64,000 nucleotides of DNA from an uncultured Collinsella sp. (GCA_900541675.1 UQKU01000005.1:1-64000); one strand, 5' to 3'; positions 41,669 to 50,833 are shown, numbered from the stretch's first letter. The notes: generated by a model not told the origin, from the letters alone. A program made the numbers and translations.

Positions 41669-42967
41669 ATGGCACCAGCTCAGTCCGATCTTCAACCGCA
41701 ATCAGCGCCCAAGGCCACCGCAGCGGCGCAGGCCGCTATCGGTGACGGTCTCGTTGCAGAAGCTCAGGCTTTTGCAGACGAGCTCGCTGCGTGGCGACAC
41801 GATTTACACCAGATGCCCGAGCTGGGTAATAGCCTCCCACAGACCTCTGCGTATATTCAAGCGCGCCTGACCGAGATGGAAATCCCATTTGCCACGCTCG
41901 TCGATGGTTCCTGTGTTGTGGGCCTCATCGGTGCCGGTGCGGCCGTGGCGGCCCAGGGCAAGGGTACGTGCACGGACGATCAGGCCGGCACGGTCATCAT
42001 GCTGCGCGGTGACATGGATGCCCTTCCCGTCGCGGAAGAGTCGGGCGAGTCTTTTGCCTCTGTCAACGGCTGCATGCATGCTTGCGGCCACGATATGCAT
42101 GCGACGGCCCTGCTTGGTGCCGCCCGCCTACTCAAGGCTCGCGAGGCCGAGCTTGTCGATGCCAATGCCACGGTTAAGCTGCTGTTTCAGCCGGGCGAGG
42201 AAACCTTCGAGGGCGCCCGCGCTGCCATTGCCGATGGCCTGCTGCAGAACCCGCGTCCCCAGGCGGCTTTCGCCATGCACGTTAACAGCCAATCGCCGCT
42301 CGGCCTGGTGCTCTATGGAAGCCTGGCGCTCTCGGGCGTGTACGGTTTTCGCATCACGCTTCAGGGCAAGGGCGGCCATGGCTCGAGCCCCGAGATCTGC
42401 ATCGACCCCATCACGGCCGGCGTCCATGTGCACCTGGCACTCCAGGAGCTCATCTCCCGCGAGGTGCCGGCGGCCAAGGAGGTCGCACTTACCGTGGGTA
42501 GGTTTGCCGGCGGACAGGCGGCAAACGTCATTCCCGACACCTGCGTGCTCGAAGGAACGCTGCGCGGCTTTGACGTCGAGCTCATGGCGCATCTTAAGAC
42601 TCGCATCGCCGAGGTCGTCAATGGCGTCGCGGCAACGTATCGCACGCCGGCGACCATCGAGACACTCTCGGATGTTCCGCCGCTCGTACTCGATGACGAT
42701 ATGACGCAGGCGTCGCTTGGCTACGTGGGCGCGGTGCTGCCCAAGTCCGCCTTCCTGCCGCTGTTCCACGCCATGGCGAGCGAGGACTTTGCGTTGATCT
42801 CGAGCGAGATCCCGAGTGCGTACTTTACCGTGGGCGCTGCCGTGACTGATACGGACGAGCATTTTGCTCAGCATCATCCCAAGGCGCGCTTTAACGATGC
42901 CGAACTGCCGCTCGGTGCCGCGGCCTATACCGCCGTCGCTTTGGGCTATATCGCCGACCACCGGTAG
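41669..42967 (+). CDS. M20-family metal-dependent amidohydrolase
   Basis: The 432-aa protein belongs to the M20D hippurate-hydrolase/N-acyl amino acid amidohydrolase group. Visible features are AWRHDLHQMPELG, GDMDALPVAEESG, the metal site HACGHDMHATALLGAARLL, LLFQPGEE and the dimerisation-domain stretch GKGGHGSSPE. It probably deacylates amino acid conjugates in the cytoplasm. The N-terminal 25 residues are a low-complexity Ala/Gln extension. GGAGGGC precedes the ATG. Confidence 0.9.
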   Translation: MAPAQSDLQPQSAPKATAAAQAAIGDGLVAEAQAFADELAAWRHDLHQMPELGNSLPQTSAYIQARLTEMEIPFATLVDGSCVVGLIGAGAAVAAQGKGTCTDDQAGTVIMLRGDMDALPVAEESGESFASVNGCMHACGHDMHATALLGAARLLKAREAELVDANATVKLLFQPGEETFEGARAAIADGLLQNPRPQAAFAMHVNSQSPLGLVLYGSLALSGVYGFRITLQGKGGHGSSPEICIDPITAGVHVHLALQELISREVPAAKEVALTVGRFAGGQAANVIPDTCVLEGTLRGFDVELMAHLKTRIAEVVNGVAATYRTPATIETLSDVPPLVLDDDMTQASLGYVGAVLPKSAFLPLFHAMASEDFALISSEIPSAYFTVGAAVTDTDEHFAQHHPKARFNDAELPLGAAAYTAVALGYIADHR

Positions 42968-43090
42968 CACCCAACCTTGCCTTTCAAGCCTGCGGGCATG
43001 GTCGTAAGGCCTATGTCCTTGTCTTTCAAGGCAATCTTGGGCACTACCGGCGCCCGGCGCCGGCTATTCGTTTGTTAAATAAGGAGCAGT

Positions 43091-43499
43091 ATGTCCCAGC
43101 AGCGTAAGTTCTTCCCCGGCTGGCTCGTGGTGGCCTCTGGCTTCGTGATCATGGCCACGTGCTACACGATTTTCGTCAACTGCATGAGCCTGTTCCAGCC
43201 GTTGATCGTCAGCGACCTGGGCATTTCCCTTGCGCAGTACAACATCTCCAACGCCCACGATCGCTGCGTCTAAGCAGTTTGGCATGGCCGACCTGGGTAA
43301 GGTCACGGGCACCATTACCTCGCTCGAGATGGTCGGTGGCACCGTGGGCGCCATCGTCTCGGGTGTGCTGTTCGACGCTACGGGCTCCTTTGCGAGCACC
43401 TGGATCGTGTGCCTGGTGTGCTCCGTGGTTATGCTCGTGTTCCTGTTGGCGTCCGAGCCCATCGCTGCCAAGCTGCGCGCGAGCGTGGCGGGGGAGTAG
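43091..43499 (+). pseudogene. MFS transporter remnant with large internal deletion
   Basis: The first 56 codons (RKFFPGWLVVASGFVIMATC ... SLFQPLIVSDLGISLAQYN) match the start of an OFA/MFS-type transporter. The end (FGMADLGKVTGTITSLEMVG, IVSGVLFDATGSFASTWIVC) matches its C-terminal helices in a different frame. The two join near 43246-43275, so roughly 250 codons are missing and the frame is shifted. An AAGGAG site remains at 43080-43085. The transporter cannot function. Confidence 0.8.
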
Positions 43500-43670
43500 A
43501 TAGGCCAAAGCGCATTGCCGCTTGTCCGCTTCGTCCGTGGCTGCCGCGGCGGCGCATCTGGCCGAACGAGTCCCCATACCCTCGTTCGGTCAGACGCGCC
43601 GCCGCGTTGCTGCTTTGTGCCGTATAATGTCCACTACCTATGACGCGATACAAAAGAAAGGTGTTTGCCC

Positions 43671-44984
43671 ATGCAGGCACAGAAGGCGGAGGGAACCCGC
43701 GACCTTATCGGCGCCGAGATGCGCGCCTGGCAAAAGATGCAGCAGATTGCGGCCAGCGTATTCGAGCCGTTTGGCTTTAAGCCCATCGAGACGCCCGCGA
43801 TCGAGCAGGTGGACGTCTTTGTCCACGGCATCGGCCAGTCGACCGACGTCGTGCGCAAGGAGATGTTCCGCGTGTTTAGCGGCGCCAACCTGGAGCGCGT
43901 CTTTACCGAAGGCACCGATACCAAGCTCAAGCCTAAGCAGCGTCTGGCCCTTCGTCCCGAGGGCACGGCCGGTGTGGTGCGCGCCGTCGTGGAGAACAAC
44001 CTGGTGCCCCAGGGCTCCACGCCGTTTAAGGCTTACTACGCCGAGGCCATGTTCCGCGGCGAGCGTCCCCAGAAGGGCCGCCTGCGCCAGTTCCATCAGG
44101 TGGGCATCGAGTGGCTCGGCGCTCCCGATCCGGCGGCAGACGCCGAGTGCATCATCATGCTCATGGAGTTCTACAAGCGTCTGGGCTTCGATCTTTCCAA
44201 GCTCCGTCTGCTCATTAACTCGATGGGCGATCCCCAGTGCCGTCCGGCCTATCGCGAGCAGGTTAAGCAGTTCATTCTCGACCACGCCGACGAGATGTGC
44301 GACGAGTGCCGCGAGCGCGCCGAGCTTAACCCGCTGCGCGCCTTCGACTGCAAGAACGACCATTGCCGCGAGATCATGGCCGAGGCTCCGCTGATGGGTG
44401 ACAACCTGTGCGACGAGTGCCGCGAACACTACGAGCAGGTCAAGCGCTATCTGGATGCCGCCGGTATCGAGTATGTCGAGGATCCCACCTTGGTGCGCGG
44501 CCTGGACTACTACACCCGTACCGTCTTTGAGGTCGAGGCCCCTGGCGCCGGCGTCGGCTCCATCGGCGGCGGCGGCCGCTACGACGGCCTGGTCGAGCTC
44601 GAGGGCGGCAAGCCTACGGCCGGCGTCGGCTTCGCCGTCGGTTTTGAGCGCGCCCTGCTGGCCCTACAGGCCTTTGGCGGCGACCTGGGTGCCGATGAGG
44701 CCCCGTGCGTCTACGTCGCCAACGCCGGCAAGGAGTTGCGCCAGAACGTCTTCGCCATTACGCAGGAGCTTCGCGCTGCAGGTATCGTGACCGAGGCCGA
44801 CTACCAGGGCCGTTCGCTCAAGGCTCAGTTTAAGCAGGCCGACAAGGTGGGCGCCAAGCTCATCCTGGTCTTGGGTGGCGACGAGCTTGCCGCCGGCAAG
44901 GTCAAGGTGCGCGACATGCAAAGCCATGACGAGGTGCTCGCCGATCTGGACAACGTCGTCGAGGCGGTTCGCGAGCGCCTGTAG
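43671..44984 (+). CDS. hisS: Histidyl-tRNA synthetase
   Basis: This class II synthetase of 437 aa charges tRNA-His. Motif 1 region is EGTRDLIGAEMRAWQ, motif 2 is YYAEAMFRGERPQKGRLRQF, and the histidine-specific LVRGLDYYTRTVFEV and GGGGRYDGL follow. The insertion domain carries four cysteine pairs or near pairs (MCDECRE, DCKNDHC, LCDECRE) that may bind zinc. The anticodon-binding domain is at the C-terminus. The ATG at 43671 is preferred over a TTG 6 nt upstream. Confidence 0.96.
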   Translation: MQAQKAEGTRDLIGAEMRAWQKMQQIAASVFEPFGFKPIETPAIEQVDVFVHGIGQSTDVVRKEMFRVFSGANLERVFTEGTDTKLKPKQRLALRPEGTAGVVRAVVENNLVPQGSTPFKAYYAEAMFRGERPQKGRLRQFHQVGIEWLGAPDPAADAECIIMLMEFYKRLGFDLSKLRLLINSMGDPQCRPAYREQVKQFILDHADEMCDECRERAELNPLRAFDCKNDHCREIMAEAPLMGDNLCDECREHYEQVKRYLDAAGIEYVEDPTLVRGLDYYTRTVFEVEAPGAGVGSIGGGGRYDGLVELEGGKPTAGVGFAVGFERALLALQAFGGDLGADEAPCVYVANAGKELRQNVFAITQELRAAGIVTEADYQGRSLKAQFKQADKVGAKLILVLGGDELAAGKVKVRDMQSHDEVLADLDNVVEAVRERL

Positions 44985-45041
44985 CGCATCTTTTTGAGCT
45001 TCGGGCCTGCTAACGTGCCCTGCTCATGGAGAGCGATTGTT

Positions 45042-45080
45042 ACGGGGGTGTTTCGCTTTTATGCGGAATGCCCCCGTTTA
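45042..45080 (+). terminator. Hairpin after hisS, probable terminator
   Basis: ACGGGGG pairs with CCCCCGT around a loop that contains TGCGGAATG, a sequence shared with the internal loop of structured elements at 48079 and 50555. A short T-run follows. Confidence 0.5.
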
Positions 45081-45137
45081 CGTATGCCGCCCACCGAGAA
45101 ATACGACCATTTAGGGCAAAAACCTTTGCAATGCAGA

Positions 45138-45197
45138 AAATACTTTTGTGTGGTAAAGCGCAATCAGTGTCGAAAGTATTTCTCAAGCGCCTATAAT
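45138..45197 (+). promoter_or_regulatory. Inverted repeat and -10 box upstream of ppc
   Basis: AAATACTTTTG (45138-45148) and CGAAAGTATTT (45171-45181) form a 10-of-11 inverted repeat. TATAAT lies at 45192-45197. The -35 box would fall inside the right arm region, so the repeat is placed to regulate ppc, though it could also be a dispersed palindrome. Confidence 0.45.
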
Positions 45198-45241
45198 GAA
45201 TACCGCATGTTACGTGCATAGAAGGAGGAATGGGAGGAAAC

Positions 45242-48055
45242 GTGGCTGAGAACCTAAGCAACCAGTCTGTACCCGAAGCCGCGGCGCGCGTCGCTGCCGT
45301 GGTCAACCGCCTCGTTAACCGAATCGGCTCGAATGCCGAGTCCAGGGAGCGTCTCGCCGAGATCGAGATCCCCGAGGAGCTGCGCGACAATCTGGCGCTG
45401 TTCTTGCGCCTGGAGCGCCGTGTGCTTAGCGAGTATGATCCCGAGATCGCGGACCTGTTCGACAAGATTTTGACAGCCGAGATTGTGGTCAATGCCGGCA
45501 ACCCCGGTACCTGCGCTGCCGACGAAGCCGTCGACGAGCAGGGCGTGCCCACCGCCGACGAGCCCACTGCCGTGGCATTTCGTGAGGTCGTCGATTTGAT
45601 CGACAGCCTGCCGCTCGATAAGCAGCAGGTCATTGTCCGCGCCTTTACGAGCTTTTTCCATCTGGCAAACCTGTCGGAGGAGAACTACCGTGTGGCGCAG
45701 CTGCGCGAGCGCGAGGCCGGTGCGTCGACCGATACCGAGGTCGATCCTGCCAACGAGCTTACCGTTGCCTATCACCAGCTGGTGAATGAGCTGGGTGCCG
45801 AGGGTGCCAACGAGCTGCTCGACAAGCTCGAGTTCCACCCTGTCTTTACCGCACATCCCACCGAGGCCCGTCGTAAGGCCGTCGAGGGCAAGATCCGCCG
45901 TATCTCCAACCTGCTGGAGGAGCGTCCGCGTCTGGGCGGCTCCGACCTGGTGGAGAACGAGCGCCATATGCTGCAGGAGATCGACGCCCTGGTGCGTACG
46001 AGCCCCATCGCGCTCAAGAAGCCCACGCCGGTCGAGGAAGCCGATACCATCATCGACATCTTCGATAACACGCTGTTCGACGTTATCCCCGTCATCTACC
46101 GTCGTTTTGACGACTGGGTGCTGGGCGACAAGGCCGGCACCGTGCCGCCGCTGTGCCCGGCGTTCTTCCACCCCGGCAGCTGGATCGGTTCCGACCGCGA
46201 CGGTAACCCCAACGTCACCGCCAAGGTGAGCCGTGAGGTCGCCGCCAAGTACTTTACGCACATGGTGCTCAAGCTCGAGGACAAGTGCCGCCACATCGGC
46301 CGCAACCTCACGCTCGAGGCTACCTACAGCAAGCCGTCGGCCGAGCTCATTAACCTGTGGAACCATCAGGTCGAGATGAGCCCTCGGTACACGGCCCGCG
46401 CCGAGCTGATCTCCGAGCACGAGCCGCATCGCGCCGTCATGCTCGTCATGGCCGACCGCCTGAACGCCACCGTGCGCCGTATCACCGACACCATGTATCA
46501 CAGCGCCGACGAGTTCCTGGATGACCTGCGCGTCGTCCAGCGCTCGCTGGCTGCCTGCGGCGCCGCCCGTGCCGCCTACGGCCCGGTCCAGACCATCATC
46601 TGGCAGGTCGAGTCCTTCGGCTTCCATATGGTCGAGATGGAGTTCCGTCAGCATTCCGTGGTGCATGCCCGCGCCCTCAAGGATATCCACGAGAACGGTA
46701 TCCACGGCGACCTGCAGCCCATGACGCGCGAGGTCATCGATACCTTCCGCGCTATCGGCTCCATCCAAAAGCGCTACGGCAAGAAAATGGCGCACCGCTA
46801 CATCATCTCGTTCACCAAGAGCGCCCAGCATGTGGCCGACGTCTTTGAGCTTGCCCACCTGTCCTTTGCACACGAGGAGGATGTCCCCGAGCTCGACGTG
46901 ATCCCGCTGTTCGAGCAGCTCGAGGACCTCGAGGGCTGCGTCGACGTGCTCGACCAGATGCTTACGCTGCCTGTGGTGCAAAAGCGCCTTGCCCAGACCA
47001 ACCGCCGCATGGAGGTCATGCTGGGCTATTCCGACTCCTCCAAGGATGCCGGTCCTACCACGGCCATGCTCGCGCTGCACTCCGCGCAGGAGCGCATTGC
47101 CAAGTGGGCCGAGAAGAACGATATCGACCTGGTGCTCATGCACGGTCGCGGCGGTGCCGTGGGCCGTGGCGGCGGCCCGGCCAACAAGGCCGTGCTGGCG
47201 CAGCCCAAGGGTTCGGTCAACTGCTTCTTTAAGCTCACCGAGCAGGGCGAGGTCATCTTTGCCCGTTACGGCAACCGCACGCTGGCTCAGCGCCATGTTG
47301 AGTCCGTTGCCGCCGCAACGCTTTTGCAGTCAGCCCCGAGTGTCGAGAAGACTAACACCGAGACCACGCAGAAGTTCTGGGATATGGCCGAGAAGCTTAA
47401 CGCCGCAAGCCACGAGCGCTATCTGGACCTGCTGAACACCGAGGACTTTACACCGTGGTTCTCGACCGTGACGCCGCTGACCGAGGTCGGTCTGCTGCCG
47501 ATTGGCTCGCGTCCCGCCAAGCGCGGCTTGGGCGCCAAGTCGCTCGACGACCTGCGTACCATTCCGTGGATCTTCAGCTGGAGTCAGGCGCGCATTAACC
47601 TGGCCGCTTGGTACGGCCTGGGCACCGCCTGCGAGCAGCTGGGCGACCTTGACCAGCTCAAGGCTGCCTACCAGGAGTGGCCGTTCTTCCGCACCTTTAT
47701 CGACAACATCGAGATGTCGATTGCCAAGACCGACCAGCGCATCGCCAAGATGTATCTGCACCTGGGCGATCGCCAGGATCTGTCCGAGAAGGTCTTTACC
47801 GAGATGCAGCTCACGCGTAAGTGGGTTCTTGCCATCGTCGGTGACGAGTGGCCGCTGCAGCGCCGTCGCGTGCTCGGCTGCGCCGTTCGCGTGCGTAACC
47901 CCTATGTCGACGCCCTGTCCATCGCCCAGGTTCGCGCCCTTCGCGAGGTGCGTATGAACCAGGACGAGATGGCCGAGGAGAAGAAGGCCGAGTACATGAG
48001 CCTGATTCTTTCAACTGTGACCGGCGTCTCGGCAGGATTGCAGAACACGGGGTAA
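45242..48055 (+). CDS. ppc: Phosphoenolpyruvate carboxylase
   Basis: PPC carboxylates PEP to oxaloacetate, an anaplerotic step. The 937-aa protein has the catalytic FTAHPTEARRKAVEGK, WIGSDRDGNPNVTA, GYSDSSKDAGPTTAML and LMHGRGGAVGRGGGP stretches. It ends with the family's C-terminal pattern (an NTG end, here LQNTG). GTG 45242 is preferred because GGGAGG is properly spaced; an in-frame ATG at 45230 touches its ribosome site. It is followed by a long palindromic element. Confidence 0.95.
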   Translation: MAENLSNQSVPEAAARVAAVVNRLVNRIGSNAESRERLAEIEIPEELRDNLALFLRLERRVLSEYDPEIADLFDKILTAEIVVNAGNPGTCAADEAVDEQGVPTADEPTAVAFREVVDLIDSLPLDKQQVIVRAFTSFFHLANLSEENYRVAQLREREAGASTDTEVDPANELTVAYHQLVNELGAEGANELLDKLEFHPVFTAHPTEARRKAVEGKIRRISNLLEERPRLGGSDLVENERHMLQEIDALVRTSPIALKKPTPVEEADTIIDIFDNTLFDVIPVIYRRFDDWVLGDKAGTVPPLCPAFFHPGSWIGSDRDGNPNVTAKVSREVAAKYFTHMVLKLEDKCRHIGRNLTLEATYSKPSAELINLWNHQVEMSPRYTARAELISEHEPHRAVMLVMADRLNATVRRITDTMYHSADEFLDDLRVVQRSLAACGAARAAYGPVQTIIWQVESFGFHMVEMEFRQHSVVHARALKDIHENGIHGDLQPMTREVIDTFRAIGSIQKRYGKKMAHRYIISFTKSAQHVADVFELAHLSFAHEEDVPELDVIPLFEQLEDLEGCVDVLDQMLTLPVVQKRLAQTNRRMEVMLGYSDSSKDAGPTTAMLALHSAQERIAKWAEKNDIDLVLMHGRGGAVGRGGGPANKAVLAQPKGSVNCFFKLTEQGEVIFARYGNRTLAQRHVESVAAATLLQSAPSVEKTNTETTQKFWDMAEKLNAASHERYLDLLNTEDFTPWFSTVTPLTEVGLLPIGSRPAKRGLGAKSLDDLRTIPWIFSWSQARINLAAWYGLGTACEQLGDLDQLKAAYQEWPFFRTFIDNIEMSIAKTDQRIAKMYLHLGDRQDLSEKVFTEMQLTRKWVLAIVGDEWPLQRRRVLGCAVRVRNPYVDALSIAQVRALREVRMNQDEMAEEKKAEYMSLILSTVTGVSAGLQNTG

Positions 48056-48078
48056 TCGATAGCCCTGTGGCTCTCACC

Positions 48079-48205
48079 GGGACCCGAAGGGTTTCCCTCT
48101 GAATGCGTCCTCGCACTTGAAGCCCCCTTATCCTGCTCCTTCGGAGCTGCGGATAAGGGGGCTTCGTGCTGCGGAATGCATTCAGAGGGAAACCCATCGG
48201 GTCCC
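48079..48205 (+). ncRNA. Structured element family A, copy 1 (long bulged hairpin)
   Basis: Arms 48079-48106 and 48178-48205 pair at 27 of 28 positions. Inside lies an internal loop GTCCTC (48107-48112) opposite TGCGGAAT (48170-48177). Next are a 4-bp helix GCAC/GTGC, a TT bulge, a 15-bp helix (GAAGCCCCCTTATCC) and a GCTCC-TTC-GGAGC tip. Copy 2 at 50555-50679 has the same architecture with different stems. There is no T-run, so it is not a simple terminator. An expressed RNA is inferred, not shown. Confidence 0.6.
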
Positions 48206-48474
48206 TTCGTCCTCGGTCTTCAGGGATTAGAGTTGAGGAGAAGAATGGCGCGCTTCGCGCGTTTTGGAGGGGGTCTATCCTGGTGGCGCATTTGGCGCTT
48301 CTCACCTTACGACTGTGGCGGCCGCGGTCCTGTTTGGGATCGCGGTCGTTTTGTTGTGGGTCAAATATGAACGTTGTGTTAATGAGTCGGTAGACGGTGG
48401 TGTTTTTCGGTGAGCGGCGTATCCTTCCAACGGTTTATCTAGTGTGTCAGTTGAAAGGAAGAGGGCGCTCGTCA
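48206..48474. other. Intergenic region upstream of larA
   Basis: No convincing gene is present. One 32-codon frame (48315-48413, GTG start) encodes a hydrophobic peptide (VAAAVLFGIAVVLLW) but lacks a proper ribosome site. AAGGAAGAGG at 48454-48463 serves the larA start. Confidence 0.4.
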
Positions 48475-49752
48475 TTGTTTGAATGTGAACTGCCGTTTGA
48501 CCACAAGACGTTGCATCTGGAACTCGAGGATAAGAACTTCGCGGGTGTGATGGAAGGTCATCAAAACGAGTTTAAGACTACGAAATCGCAGGAAGAGCTG
48601 GTGGAGGAGTCGCTTGCCAACCCTTACGGCTCGCCTTCGCTCGAGGAGCTTTGTGCTGGCAAGAAGGATATTGTCATCATTAGCTCAGATCATACGCGTC
48701 CCGTTCCCTCGCGTGTGACGATGCCTATTCTGCTGCATCACATCCACTCCGCTGCGCCTGAGGCGCGCGTTCGCATTCTGGTTGCTACGGGCATGCACCG
48801 TCCGTCGACGCACGAGGAGCTCGTCAATAAGTATGGCGAGGAGATCGTTGCCAACGAGGAAATCGTTATGCACGTCGCGACTGATGACAGCATGATGAAA
48901 AAGATCGGCACCCTGCCTTCTGGTGGCGAGTGCATCATCAACAAGATTGCCGCCGATTGCGATCTGCTGCTTGCCGAGGGCTTCATTGAGCCGCACTTCT
49001 TTGCCGGTTTCTCTGGTAGCCGCAAGTCCGTCCTGCCTGGCATCGCCAGCTACAAGACCATCATGTACAACCACAACGGTCAGTTTGTGAACGATTCCCA
49101 CTCGCGCGCCGGCAACCTGTGCCACAACCACGTGAGCGAGGACATGTTTGCCGCCGCCGAGATGGCTCACCTTGCCTTTGTGCTCAACGTGGTGCTCAAC
49201 GGCAAGCACGAGGTCATTGGCTCCTTTGCCGGCGACATCCACAAGGCGCACGAGGCTGGCTGCGAGTTCGTGAAGAGCCTTGCCGGCGTTGAGCCCGTCG
49301 AGTGCGAGATCGCCATTACCACTAACGGCGGCTACCCCCTCGATCAGAACATCTATCAGGCTGTGAAGGGCATGTGCGCTGCCGAGGCCACGCTTCCCGA
49401 GGGCGGCGTGATCATCGACGTCGCCGGTTGTGCCGACGGTCACGGCGGCGAGGGCTTCTATCACAACATCGCCGACAACGATCCGGCAGAGTTTGAGCGC
49501 GCCTGCATCGATCGTCCTAAGGACGAGACCCTGCCCGATCAGTGGACGAGCCAGATTTTCGCTCGCATCCTGGCACATCACCCTGTGATCATGGTTACCG
49601 ACCTGTGCGACCACCAGATGCTCAAGGATATGCACATGACGCCGGTTAACACCCTCGAGGAGGCGCTCAAGCTCGCCTTTGAGATGAAGGGTGCCGACGC
49701 CAAGGTCGCCGTTATTCCCGATGGCCTGGGCGTTGTCGTCGCGCAGCACTAG
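48475..49752 (+). CDS. larA: Nickel-pincer-dependent lactate racemase family protein LarA
   Basis: LarA-type enzymes interconvert D- and L-lactate (or related 2-hydroxy acids) using the nickel pincer nucleotide. The 425-aa form has SSDHTRPVPSR, ATGMHRPSTHEEL (His), FIEPHFFAGFSGSRKSVLPG (His and Lys) and YNHNGQFV, which are the cofactor and catalytic regions. TTG at 48475 gives the usual N-terminus (FECELPFDHKTLHLELEDKN); frames back to 48397 are longer than the family. The channel gene and the divergent larB-larC genes support the assignment. Confidence 0.88.
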   Translation: MFECELPFDHKTLHLELEDKNFAGVMEGHQNEFKTTKSQEELVEESLANPYGSPSLEELCAGKKDIVIISSDHTRPVPSRVTMPILLHHIHSAAPEARVRILVATGMHRPSTHEELVNKYGEEIVANEEIVMHVATDDSMMKKIGTLPSGGECIINKIAADCDLLLAEGFIEPHFFAGFSGSRKSVLPGIASYKTIMYNHNGQFVNDSHSRAGNLCHNHVSEDMFAAAEMAHLAFVLNVVLNGKHEVIGSFAGDIHKAHEAGCEFVKSLAGVEPVECEIAITTNGGYPLDQNIYQAVKGMCAAEATLPEGGVIIDVAGCADGHGGEGFYHNIADNDPAEFERACIDRPKDETLPDQWTSQIFARILAHHPVIMVTDLCDHQMLKDMHMTPVNTLEEALKLAFEMKGADAKVAVIPDGLGVVVAQH

Positions 49753-49801
49753 CGCGCGGCTTAAACGAATCGTTTATAACCGACAAGAAAGATAAGATTT
49801 T

Positions 49802-50533
49802 ATGCTTACCAAACTCCTCTGCGAATTCGGCGCGACGGCCCTCATGATCGTCTTTGGCGTCGGCGTGCACTGCGATACCGTGCTCAAGGGCACCAAGTAT
49901 CAGGGCTCTGGCCATATGTTTGCCATCACCACCTGGTCTTTTGGCATCTCGGTCTGCCTGTTTGTCTTTGGCGGCGCCGTGTGCATGAACCCCGCTATGG
50001 TGCTTGCCCAGTGCATCGTCGGTCTGGTGCCGTGGGGCAACTGCATTCCCTTCATGCTTGCCGATATGCTCGGCGGCTTTGTGGGTGCCGTGATCGCTTG
50101 GTTTATGTATGCCGATGAGTTCAAGGCTTCCGAGGGTGTCGTCGATCCCATTGCCCAGCGCAACATCTTCTCGACCAACCCCACCACCGAGGGCACGAAC
50201 TATCCCCGCGACTTCTTCTGCGAGGCTTTCTGCACCTTCGTGTTCATCAGCGCCATCCTTGCTGCTGCTAGCCGTGCTGGTGAGAACGTTCTGTTGCTCG
50301 CCATCTGCGTCGGCCTGATTGTCTGGGCCGTTGGCATGGGCATGGGCGGCATCACCGGCTTCGCCATGAACCAGGCACGTGACCTTGGTCCGCGCATGGC
50401 CTATCAGGTGCTGCCGATCAAGAACAAGGCTGACAACAACTGGAAGTATGGCCTGCTTGTTCCTGGCATCGCACCGTTTGTCGGCGCTATTGTGGCCGCG
50501 CTGTTTGTGCATGGCTTCTTGGGCATGTTCTAG
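49802..50533 (+). CDS. Aquaporin-family channel, probable lactate facilitator (LarD-like)
   Basis: The 243-aa protein has six membrane helices and two half-helices. The first pore motif is normal (CMNPAMVL); the second reads NQARDLGPR where NPA is expected. In Lactobacillus plantarum a channel of this family (LarD) carries lactic acid and is encoded with the racemase, and the 49-nt spacing from larA here suggests the same role. A glycerol or water channel remains possible. Confidence 0.82.
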   Translation: MLTKLLCEFGATALMIVFGVGVHCDTVLKGTKYQGSGHMFAITTWSFGISVCLFVFGGAVCMNPAMVLAQCIVGLVPWGNCIPFMLADMLGGFVGAVIAWFMYADEFKASEGVVDPIAQRNIFSTNPTTEGTNYPRDFFCEAFCTFVFISAILAAASRAGENVLLLAICVGLIVWAVGMGMGGITGFAMNQARDLGPRMAYQVLPIKNKADNNWKYGLLVPGIAPFVGAIVAALFVHGFLGMF

Positions 50534-50554
50534 TCGAAGGCTACATAGTTGTCC

Positions 50555-50679
50555 GCTGGCCGCATGGGGTAACTTCCCAGCGCGTCCTCGGACATGCAAA
50601 AAGGCTCGCTGCGCACTTCGTGCGGCGAGCCTTTTTGCGTCCTGCGGAATGCGCTGGGAAGTTACCCTATGCGGCCAGC
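50555..50679 (+). ncRNA. Structured element family A, copy 2 (long bulged hairpin)
   Basis: Arms 50555-50583 and 50651-50679 pair over 29 positions with one G-T wobble. The internal loop is again GTCCTC (50584-50589) opposite TGCGGAAT (50643-50650). It is followed by a 4-bp helix GGAC/GTCC, an AT bulge, and a 14-bp helix (GCAAAAAGGCTCGC) closed by a short hairpin. Stem sequences are unrelated to copy 1 while the loop is identical. It lies between larD and the convergent tetR gene. Confidence 0.6.
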
Positions 50680-50833
50680 TGCGGGATCTTTGCTGCGTTC
50701 GAGCAAGCAACCCAACATATATCTGTATTTGGATGGGAGGGGCTTGTTGCTGATAGGGGCGTTGAGCTGTTGTTGACACTTTGGGATGCGTGGCGCCTTG
50801 GGGTGGGGCGGTGCTTTGGGATGAGCTTCTTAC
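50680..50833. other. Intergenic stretch between structured element and tetR
   Basis: No gene or terminator is evident. Short overlapping frames here have no ribosome site or conserved content. Confidence 0.4.

Noticed and set aside
45254..47296. 680-aa open frame on the minus strand opposite ppc
   Set aside because: Antisense shadow of a clear phosphoenolpyruvate carboxylase gene.
48315..48413. 32-codon hydrophobic peptide upstream of larA
   Set aside because: One plausible membrane helix but no ribosome site for its GTG and no second line of evidence.
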